From Planctomycetaceae bacterium (GTDB lineage: Bacteria; Planctomycetota; Phycisphaerae; Phycisphaerales; SM1A02), in NCBI GenBank assembly GCA_027488265.1, contig JAIYCA010000310.1, positions 1 to 8,235 on the forward strand: a DNA stretch of 8,235 nt. Reading direction: 5' to 3'. This document shows, in pieces, positions 1 through 6,068 of the stretch. The notes beneath the pieces are model-generated. The model had not been told where the DNA came from, ran no database searches, and saw only the letters and a program-made list of their open reading frames with translations. The translations under genes were made by a program, and so were the position numbers. How positions within the stretch are numbered: position 1 is the stretch's first letter; every line of letters begins with the position of its first letter.

Positions 1-1143
1 ACCGCCGGTGAATCGCATGGCCCCGCGCTTGTCGCGATCATCGACGGAATGCCAAGCGATGTCGAGATTGATGCTGCGCGTGTCAACGCAGAGCTCGCGC
101 GACGACAGGGTGGATACGGCCGTGGTGCGCGACAGAAGATCGAAACCGATCTCGCCGAATTTCTCGGTGGATTGCGACAAGGGCGCACGATTGGTTCGCC
201 GATCGCGCTGCGCGTGGTGAATCGTGACAACCGCATCGACGATGCTGTGAAGACGCCACCTGTCACGCGTCCACGGCCTGGTCATGCGGATCTCGCGGGC
301 AGTTTGAAGTATCTGGTGCCCGATTGCCGCGGCACACTCGAACGCGCGAGTGCCCGCGAAACGGCCGTGCGCGTCGCGGCGGGCGCGGTCGCGCGCAGCG
401 TGCTCGATGCGTTTGGGATTCGCGTCTTCGGATTCGTGCGTGGCGCGTGCGACGCGTGGTGTTCGCCCGACGTGCGTGCCGAAACACTTGATGCGCTCAC
501 CGCCGCCCGCGACGCGAGCGAGGTGTACTGCCCCGATGCAGCGACCGACGCGCGGCTTGTCGAGTTGATTCACCGCGCGAAGACCGAGAAAGACACCGTC
601 GGCGGTTGGTGCGAGGTGCACGTCCTTGGATGCCCGCCAGGCCTTGGTTCCTGCATGAATTGGGACGATCGCCTCGATGCGCGGCTCGCGTTCGCGGTCA
701 TGGGAATTCAAGCGTTCAAGGCGGTCGAGATCGGCCTCGGACGCGAGTGCGGCGCGCGATTCGGAAGCGCCGTGCATGACCCGATTCAGTACGACGCGGC
801 GCGTGCGGCGACTTCGAGCCTCGGTTACGAGCGACCGACAAACAACGCGGGCGGTCTCGAGGGCGGAATGACGAACGGCATGCCGATTGTTGTTCGCGGC
901 ACGATGAAGCCGATTTCGACGTTGCTGCGTGGCATGCCGAGCGTCGAGTTCGGCTCACACGAGCCGGTGCAGAGCGCCTACGAACGCAGCGACGTGAGCG
1001 CGGTTGCCGCCGCGAGTGTGGTCATGGAGAACGTGGTCGCGTTCGAAGTGGCACGAGCGTTCCTCGACAAATTCGGGGGCGATTCGATGCGCGAGGTTCG
1101 CAGCGCGTACGAGGCGTATGTCGCCGCAGCGCGGACGATCTAA
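1..1143 (+). CDS. aroC: Chorismate synthase, 5' end cut by window edge
   Basis: Chorismate synthase converts 5-enolpyruvylshikimate-3-phosphate to chorismate, the last step of the shikimate pathway. It is a cytoplasmic enzyme that needs reduced FMN. The frame is open from base 1 and begins T-A-G-E-S-H-G-P, the classic N-terminal signature, so the ATG at 49 is internal and only about five codons are missing upstream. Visible hallmarks are the GESHG histidine (residue 6 of the fragment), the PGHAD histidine (residue 95; both histidines are conserved catalytic residues in the family), RASARETA, the PPGLGS stretch, EGGMTNG near base 855, and the C-terminal RSDVSAV signature near base 985 followed by KFGGDS. 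The 380 residues present fit the usual length of bacterial enzymes. The frame is intact to the TAA. The next gene starts about 170 bp downstream, so co-transcription is uncertain. The identification is very secure. Confidence 0.97.
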   Translation, partial: TAGESHGPALVAIIDGMPSDVEIDAARVNAELARRQGGYGRGARQKIETDLAEFLGGLRQGRTIGSPIALRVVNRDNRIDDAVKTPPVTRPRPGHADLAGSLKYLVPDCRGTLERASARETAVRVAAGAVARSVLDAFGIRVFGFVRGACDAWCSPDVRAETLDALTAARDASEVYCPDAATDARLVELIHRAKTEKDTVGGWCEVHVLGCPPGLGSCMNWDDRLDARLAFAVMGIQAFKAVEIGLGRECGARFGSAVHDPIQYDAARAATSSLGYERPTNNAGGLEGGMTNGMPIVVRGTMKPISTLLRGMPSVEFGSHEPVQSAYERSDVSAVAAASVVMENVVAFEVARAFLDKFGGDSMREVRSAYEAYVAAARTI

Positions 1144-1201
1144 CTCGAACGGCGCGCGAAATGAACGGTGCGTTGAAACGGTGAAGGGCGGCGGTTTCCG
1201 C

Positions 1202-1207
1202 TAGCAT
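1202..1207 (+). promoter_or_regulatory. Possible -10 element upstream of the deaminase gene
   Basis: TAGCAT fits the TAnnnT pattern of a sigma-70-type -10 box. It would start a transcript near base 1214, just ahead of the ATG repeat array. The nearest -35-like sequence (TTGAAA, 1173-1178) lies 23 bp upstream, which is too far for a good promoter. This is a weak call from pattern alone. Confidence 0.22.
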
Positions 1208-1233
1208 CGCGGTCGCACCAGAAGTTTCTCAAC

Positions 1234-1316
1234 ATACGTTCCTCAACATGGACTCCTCACCATGGACTCCTCACCATGGATTCCTCTCCATGGATTCCCA
1301 CCATGGATTCCTCACC
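1234..1316 (+). repeat. Tandem 13-14 bp repeat carrying successive ATG codons
   Basis: Five close copies of a unit like ATGGATTCCTCACC start at 1248, 1262, 1276, 1290 (13 bp) and 1303. A diverged copy begins at 1234 (ATACGTTCCTCAAC), a still weaker one at about 1221, and the chosen gene start at 1317 is itself a degenerate next unit. Each junction makes the palindrome CCATGG (1260, 1274, 1288, 1301). Because 14 is not a multiple of three, successive ATGs fall in different frames: 1248, 1290 and 1317 are in frame with the deaminase gene, 1276 and 1303 are in a second frame, and 1262 is in the third. The first two close copies are identical, suggesting recent duplication. Confidence 0.9.
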
Positions 1317-1320
1317 ATGA
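1276..1320 (+). other. Possible 14-codon leader ORF overlapping the gene start as ATGA
   Basis: Reading from the ATG at 1276 (or the in-phase ATG at 1303) gives a short repeat-encoded peptide, MDSSPWIPTMDSSP, that ends at TGA 1318-1320. That stop overlaps the ATG at 1317 as ATGA, the arrangement typical of translational coupling. No Shine-Dalgarno sequence precedes it. The overlap may be a chance product of the repeat phase, so this is noted as a candidate only. Confidence 0.2.
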
Positions 1321-3395
1321 GTACCTCCCTCGACGCGACGTCCCCTGCGCACTCCATCGACGTGCAATCATTGAACGTGCCACCAATGAACGTGCAATCC
1401 AACAACGCCAAGCTTTCCACGTTGTCCTCCACGTCCGCCACGAACTCGAACAAGACTCCCGCCTACTGGGAGATCGCCTCGCCCGCTGAGAAAATCCCGA
1501 CGCGCGTCATCGAGCGTGCGAAAGACGTCAGCGCCACCGTCGCGCGCGAAATCGCCGACCTCATTCGCGCGAAAGCGCGCGCCGGTGAAAAGTGCGTCCT
1601 CGGCCTCGCGACTGGTTCGACGCCGACCGGCGTGTACGACGAGCTCGTGCGACTCCATCGCGAAGAAGGCTTGTCGTTCAAGAACGTCATCACCTTCAAC
1701 CTCGACGAATACTGGCCGATGCAGCCAGCCGATTTGCAGAGTTACCACCGCTTCATGCGCGAGCATCTCTTCGATCGCGTTGACATCGATCCCGCGCACA
1801 CGCACATTCCGAATGGCCTTGCGGCGGAAGACGACGTCCGCGCGATGTGCGAGCGCTACGAGCGCGAAATCAAGGCTGCGGGCGGCATTGATCTCCAGAT
1901 CCTCGGCATCGGCCGCACGGGTCACATCGGTTTCAACGAGCCAGGTTCGTCGCGCACGAGCCGCACGCGTCTCATTACGCTCGATCGTGTCACGCGCAAA
2001 GACGCGGCGAGCGATTTCTTCGGCGAAGAGAACGTGCCGACGCGCGCAGTCACGATGGGCGTTGGAACGATTCTCGAAGCAAAGCGCGTGGTGATGATCG
2101 CGTTTGGCGAGGGCAAGGCACCTGTCGTTGCGCGTGCGATCGAAGGCGCGGTAACAAACTCGATTGCCGCGAGCTTCTTGCAAGAACATGCGAACGCGCA
2201 GGTCTATCTCGATCTCGCCGCCGCCGCAGAACTCGAACGCTGCAAAGCGCCGTGGGCAAGCGCGAATCACGATCTCGACTGGACCGACGCGCTCGCACGC
2301 AAGGCTGTCATTTGGCTCGCGCGCACCACGGGAAAGGCGATTCTCAAGCTCACCGCCGAGGATTACAACGAGCATCACCTGCAAGATCTTCTTGCCGGTC
2401 GCGGCAATGCCTACGACCTTAATCGCGCGGTTTTCCGCGGATTGCAGCGTTCGATCACGGGTTGGCCCGGCGGAAAGCCCGCGGCGCACAAGCAAGATGG
2501 CGACATCAATCGTCCCGAAGACGAGATCTTCCCGAAGCGCGTCTTGATCTTCTCGCCGCATCCTGATGACGATGTCATCTCGATGGGTGGCACGTTCATT
2601 CGCTTGGTCGACCAAGGCCACGAAGTGCATGTTGCGTACCAAACCTCGGGCAACATCGCGGTTTTCGACGCCGAAGCGCTGCGCTTCCTCGACTTCGCTT
2701 CGGACTTCAACGGCATGTTCGGTTTCGAAGGCGCGAAGACGGAGCGCATGGAACACGACATCACGCGCAAGTTGAAGGCGAAGCGCGCGGGCGAAGTCGA
2801 CGCTCCGGAAGTGCAGCGTTTGAAGGGCTTGATTCGTCGTGGCGAAGCGAAGGCCGCGGGCATTTACTGCGGCGTTCCTGAAGATCGCTTGTACTTCCTC
2901 GACATGCCGTTCTACGAAACGGGTCGTGTGCGGAAGAAGCCGCTTGGCCTCGATGACATCGAGATCGTGAAGAAACTTCTTCGCCAAGTGAAGCCGCATC
3001 AGGTGTACGCGGCGGGTGACTTGAGTGATCCGCACGGCACGCACCGCGTGTGTTTGGCCGCGATTTTCCGCGCACTTCGCGAATGCGAGCATGACGAATG
3101 GGCGAAGCACTGCACGACGTGGCTCTACCGCGGCGCATGGCAAGAGTGGGATGTTGAGCAAACCGAAATGGCCGTGCCGCTCTCGCCTGACGAAGTCGCC
3201 CGCAAGCGCACCGAGATCTTCAAGCATCAATCGCAGAAGGATCGCGCGCTCTTCCCAGGAGCCGATGAACGCGAGTTCTGGGAGCGCGCCGAGCAACGCA
3301 ACGCGAACACCGCGAAGCTTTACGACTCGCTAGGATTGGCGGAATACGCGGCGATTGAAGCATTTGTCCGTTGGGACGGTCGACCGCTCGATTGA
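1317..3395 (+). CDS. nagB: Glucosamine-6-phosphate deaminase domain fused to PIG-L deacetylase domain
   Basis: This is a two-domain, cytoplasmic amino-sugar enzyme. NagB turns glucosamine-6-phosphate into fructose-6-phosphate and ammonia; PIG-L proteins are zinc-dependent deacetylases of N-acetylglucosamine compounds. Numbering from 1317, residues about 1-47 are a Ser/Asn/Thr-rich tail, about 48-345 are NagB (ATGSTP loop at 98-103, LDEY at 129-132, GHIGFNEP at 202-209), and about 407-580 are PIG-L (PHPDDD at 414-419, MGG, DPHGTH at 571-576). Likely zinc ligands are His415, Asp418 and His576. The same architecture is known in Bacteroidetes (the NagB-like family of about 650 residues); the 692 residues here fit with the tail added. 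The residue matching E. coli NagB Asp141 is Thr201, while Asp72, His143 and Glu148 are kept. The start is uncertain: ATGs at 1248 and 1290 are in frame but repeat-encoded, and 1386 is also possible. 1317 was chosen because it follows the array; no start has a convincing Shine-Dalgarno sequence. Confidence 0.93.
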   Translation: MSTSLDATSPAHSIDVQSLNVPPMNVQSNNAKLSTLSSTSATNSNKTPAYWEIASPAEKIPTRVIERAKDVSATVAREIADLIRAKARAGEKCVLGLATGSTPTGVYDELVRLHREEGLSFKNVITFNLDEYWPMQPADLQSYHRFMREHLFDRVDIDPAHTHIPNGLAAEDDVRAMCERYEREIKAAGGIDLQILGIGRTGHIGFNEPGSSRTSRTRLITLDRVTRKDAASDFFGEENVPTRAVTMGVGTILEAKRVVMIAFGEGKAPVVARAIEGAVTNSIAASFLQEHANAQVYLDLAAAAELERCKAPWASANHDLDWTDALARKAVIWLARTTGKAILKLTAEDYNEHHLQDLLAGRGNAYDLNRAVFRGLQRSITGWPGGKPAAHKQDGDINRPEDEIFPKRVLIFSPHPDDDVISMGGTFIRLVDQGHEVHVAYQTSGNIAVFDAEALRFLDFASDFNGMFGFEGAKTERMEHDITRKLKAKRAGEVDAPEVQRLKGLIRRGEAKAAGIYCGVPEDRLYFLDMPFYETGRVRKKPLGLDDIEIVKKLLRQVKPHQVYAAGDLSDPHGTHRVCLAAIFRALRECEHDEWAKHCTTWLYRGAWQEWDVEQTEMAVPLSPDEVARKRTEIFKHQSQKDRALFPGADEREFWERAEQRNANTAKLYDSLGLAEYAAIEAFVRWDGRPLD

Positions 3396-3472
3396 TGCAA
3401 ATGCTGCGTGCGCGTGCGCGTGACATCACCGCTTCGCGATGAGGGAGAGCAAAGAGATCCGGCGCATCGGCT

Positions 3473-4636
3473 ATGAACGACCCGATTTCTTCGATGCTTA
3501 CGAAGGCGAAATCACGCGAGGGCGGATTCGTCGATGCATCGGGCGTACCGCGAGAGTTTGCGCCGTTTCGGCACGCGCCCGCGCCCGATCTTGACCAGCC
3601 GGGAACGCGCGCGGCGTACGCCGCGATTGCGCGCAAGACGCGGCGACATGGAGATGCGAGCGCTTCGGCCGAGCCCGAACTCCACGTCGTGCTCGAGGAT
3701 CAACTCCTCCTTCGCTACGCGCCGATTGCAGCGACGTGCGCGGGAGTACTCGTTTTCGGCATCTATGGGCTCGCCGACTTCCTTTCCGCGAGCGGTGGCG
3801 TGCCAATCAGTCGCCATGACGGTCGGGTTCTCGGTCTGATGCCATTCGCTGTGGCGGCGGTCGCGTACACCGCCATGCGCTGGTGGTTTGTCTTCCGCCA
3901 TCGTGGCTCAAAGGCGACGGTGCCGTTGCTTGAACTTGGCTTCTGTGCAGCGTGTGGGCACGCGTTGCGCGGTGCGTCGCCAGTGCAACCGCCGCGCAAC
4001 GGTGTCGACGACTTTGCAGAAACGCCGCTCTGTGCCTGCACAGAATGCGGCGCGAACTGGCCGATCACCGCAACGCGCGCGCCGTTTACGCCCGACGGAG
4101 CGTCGCTCGGAAGCGTGTTCCCGACGGTCGAAGGTGTCGCACGTTGGCGAAGTCGTCGCGCACTTGCGCGGGCACTTCGCGCAGGCTCTGAGGATTTCAC
4201 CATCGACGCGGCGAACATGGAGCGCTACATCGCGACCGGCGCGGGCGCGCGCAGGAGTAGCGGGACGATCGCAAAGGACATCGCTGCTGACGCGGGTCGA
4301 GCGGGAATCTTCGTTCTTACGGCGATGTTTGTGATGTCTTTCGCGGCGCTTGCGATTGCCATGGCCGTCACGCCGCTCCGACTTCTCAGTGGAGGCTTCG
4401 GGCCGATGATGGATGGCGCGCTCATTCTCATCGAATTGAGCCTCTTTCTCTTTATCGTGGTCCGAGTGTTCGTCCGTGCGCGGCGAAACTCGCGCGTGCG
4501 TCGCGTGCAGAAGTCCGTGAAGGAGGCTCTTGCAAAAAGAGTTTGCCCGACATGCACGACCGAAATCGTGCGCGTACCAGAGTCGCCGTTCTACGAGCCG
4601 TGCTCGTGCTGCGGATCGATCTGGCGGAGAACATGA
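3473..4636 (+). CDS. Four-helix membrane protein with two zinc ribbons, function unknown
   Basis: I do not recognise a named family for this 387-residue protein. A polar N-terminal region (1-80) is followed by two hydrophobic segments (about 84-104 and 119-140). Next comes a zinc-ribbon-like block with CAAC at 158-161 and CTEC at 189-192, then a soluble Arg/Ala-rich stretch, two more hydrophobic segments (about 278-300 and 315-335), a basic stretch, and a second ribbon at the C-terminus (CPTC 358-361, CSCC 377-380). It is most likely an inner-membrane protein with metal-binding domains. It starts 77 bp after the deaminase gene, with purine-rich sequence around 3441-3457 but no well-spaced Shine-Dalgarno. 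It ends 4 bp before the propeller gene, so the two are probably co-transcribed. Its CxECGA ribbon ending resembles that of the 6069-7760 protein. The existence of the gene is well supported by frame and domain logic; its role is unknown. Confidence 0.85.
   Translation: MNDPISSMLTKAKSREGGFVDASGVPREFAPFRHAPAPDLDQPGTRAAYAAIARKTRRHGDASASAEPELHVVLEDQLLLRYAPIAATCAGVLVFGIYGLADFLSASGGVPISRHDGRVLGLMPFAVAAVAYTAMRWWFVFRHRGSKATVPLLELGFCAACGHALRGASPVQPPRNGVDDFAETPLCACTECGANWPITATRAPFTPDGASLGSVFPTVEGVARWRSRRALARALRAGSEDFTIDAANMERYIATGAGARRSSGTIAKDIAADAGRAGIFVLTAMFVMSFAALAIAMAVTPLRLLSGGFGPMMDGALILIELSLFLFIVVRVFVRARRNSRVRRVQKSVKEALAKRVCPTCTTEIVRVPESPFYEPCSCCGSIWRRT
4626..4629 (+). promoter_or_regulatory. Shine-Dalgarno GGAG deciding the propeller gene start
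   Basis: GGAG lies inside the last codons of the upstream gene, 11 nt before the ATG at 4641. It supports 4641 over the upstream TTG at 4530, whose extra 37 residues would only overlap the preceding gene in another frame and would bury the hydrophobic N-terminus. Confidence 0.5.
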
Positions 4637-4640
4637 CGAC

Positions 4641-5963
4641 ATGAACACCCTTGCACTCGTGCTCACGGCGACCTGCGCTGCGCAGCAACCGCCCGCCTTT
4701 ACGAAGCACACGCTGTCGAAGGACTTCGTTGCGGAGGGCTGCTGCGTTGCCGACTTCGATCGCGATGGACATCGCGACGTGTCTGCGGGGCGTTTCATCT
4801 GGTTCGGGCCTGAGTTCACCGCGCGTATCGCGTTCGCGCCGCCGCGCATGAACAGCGACGGCACGCCGCGCGAACCCTATCGCGCCGACACGGGGTACTC
4901 TGATTACTTCGAGCAATTCGCGCATGATTTCAACGCGGATGGTTGGCCCGACATCCTCGTGTACTCGTGGCCCGGAAGTGATGCGTCGGTCTTCATCAAT
5001 CCCGCGCGAGAGGTGCAAGACTCTCGCGAGGCCTTCGAAGGCGGCGCCGCCGCGAAACCGCAAGCGCAGCTCGATCGCGCGTGGGCGCGGCACGTCATCT
5101 TCGATGCGGCCGACGGCGAGTCGCCGGACCTCGTCGACGTGACGGGCGACGGTCGACCTGAACTCCTTTGCTTCACGAACGGGCAATTCGGGTTTGCGGA
5201 GATCGATTGGACGAAACCGCTTGAGAAAGCACGTTTCCGCGCGATCACGGCGAAGTCACCAGAGAGCGATCGCGCGATTCACAAGTACACGCATGGATAC
5301 GGCGCCGGCGATGTGAACGGCGATGGACGCATCGACATCCTCACGAGTGGCGGTTGGTACGAGCAGCCGAATCCAGCACTGCGCGCACCAGATGCAGCCG
5401 ACGAACCGTGGAAGTTCCACGCAGCAAACTTTGGCGAAGGCGGCGCGCAGATGTACGCGCTGGACGTGAATGGCGATGGGCGCGCCGATGTCGTGACGAG
5501 CATCAAGGCGCACGGCTACGGACTTTCGTGGTTTGAGCAGAACGCTGATGGAACGTTCACAGAGCGCGTGATCCTCGGTCGCACGGCTGCCGACAACGCG
5601 CCGCGCGACGGCTTCATTGGGGGTTTCAGCCAATTGCACGCGCTTCGCATCGCAGACATGAATGGCGACGGACTTCCTGACATCGTGACGGGCAAGCGTC
5701 GTTGGGCGCACGGCCCGATGGGTGACGAAGATCCGATGGCGCCTCCGATTCTCGCGTGGTTCGAGCTTGTCCGCGATGCCGCAGCGCCGGGCGGTGCGCG
5801 CTTCGTGCAGCATCGGATCGATGAGGACAGCGGTGTCGGCACGCAGTTCTGGACGGGTGATCTCGACGGCGACGGACGGCCGGACGTTGTTGTCGGCAAC
5901 AAGCACGGCGTCTTTGTGTTGACGCAGCGCGCGAAAAGCGCAGCGCCGTCACCGAGTGAATGA
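4641..5963 (+). CDS. Secreted FG-GAP/VCBS-repeat beta-propeller protein
   Basis: A 440-residue protein built of FG-GAP/VCBS-type repeats. Seven calcium-loop motifs of the form DxxxDGxxD/E start at residues 38, 96, 166, 224, 275, 339 and 407 (for example DVNGDGRIDI and DLDGDGRPDV). That number fits a seven-bladed integrin-like beta-propeller binding calcium through DxDxDG loops. The N-terminus, MNTLALVLTATCAAQQPP, looks like a short export signal. It lacks the usual early Lys/Arg, and Cys12 sits in a poor lipobox context, so the export route is unclear. FG-GAP repeat proteins are abundant in planctomycetes and are mostly secreted or surface-located; ligand binding or adhesion is inferred, and no catalytic domain is visible. 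The start at 4641 is 4 bp after the upstream membrane-protein gene and has a GGAG at 4626. The gene ends 28 bp before a palindromic element. Confidence 0.9.
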   Translation: MNTLALVLTATCAAQQPPAFTKHTLSKDFVAEGCCVADFDRDGHRDVSAGRFIWFGPEFTARIAFAPPRMNSDGTPREPYRADTGYSDYFEQFAHDFNADGWPDILVYSWPGSDASVFINPAREVQDSREAFEGGAAAKPQAQLDRAWARHVIFDAADGESPDLVDVTGDGRPELLCFTNGQFGFAEIDWTKPLEKARFRAITAKSPESDRAIHKYTHGYGAGDVNGDGRIDILTSGGWYEQPNPALRAPDAADEPWKFHAANFGEGGAQMYALDVNGDGRADVVTSIKAHGYGLSWFEQNADGTFTERVILGRTAADNAPRDGFIGGFSQLHALRIADMNGDGLPDIVTGKRRWAHGPMGDEDPMAPPILAWFELVRDAAAPGGARFVQHRIDEDSGVGTQFWTGDLDGDGRPDVVVGNKHGVFVLTQRAKSAAPSPSE

Positions 5964-5991
5964 TCGACGTGCAAGCGGTGCAGATCGAAAC

Positions 5992-6047
5992 GGTGCACGG
6001 CACGTGCCACCCAGTGCCAGGCACTGCATGGCACGTGCCGTGCACTG
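5992..6047. repeat. Palindromic element, copy A (convergent gap)
   Basis: A perfect 16-bp inverted repeat, GTGCACGGCACGTGCC at 5993-6008 and its complement at 6030-6045, encloses a 21-nt spacer. The spacer holds a smaller inverted repeat (AGTGC 6013-6017, GCACT 6021-6025). The arms are made of two smaller palindromes, GTGCAC and GGCACGTGCC. The element matches copy B at 51 of 53 positions in direct orientation. It fills the 105-bp gap between two convergent genes and might act as a bidirectional transcript end, but there is no T-tract on either strand. It looks like a REP- or MITE-type dispersed palindrome. Confidence 0.9.
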
Positions 6048-6068
6048 CCGGAACCGTCGCGACGGCGT

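Noticed and set aside
49..1143. ATG at 49 as the start of chorismate synthase
   Set aside because: The conserved GESHG motif is encoded upstream at bases 7-21 in the same frame, so the true start lies left of the window.
1191..1201. Small hairpin GCGG-TTT-CCGC after aroC
   Set aside because: Only four base pairs and no T-tract; too weak to call a terminator.
1221..1316. Short CRISPR-like array
   Set aside because: The units are 13-14 bp and abut directly with no spacers, so it is a simple tandem repeat.
1368..3296. Minus-strand open frame of 642 codons antisense to the deaminase gene
   Set aside because: The plus frame holds clear NagB and PIG-L motifs; the antisense translation is Arg/Val/Ala-rich with no recognisable motif, as expected for a shadow frame in GC-rich DNA.
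4530..4640. TTG-initiated N-terminal extension of the propeller protein
   Set aside because: It overlaps the end of the previous gene, has a basic, low-information sequence, and would hide the hydrophobic N-terminus; the ATG at 4641 has a GGAG 11 nt upstream.
3908..4864. Minus-strand open frame of 318 codons across the membrane and propeller genes
   Set aside because: Arg/Ser-rich translation with no domain signal, spanning the junction of two well supported plus-strand genes.
5993..6045. Copy A as a classical Rho-independent terminator
   Set aside because: The stem is strong but no T-run follows on either strand, and an almost identical copy sits in a divergent promoter region.
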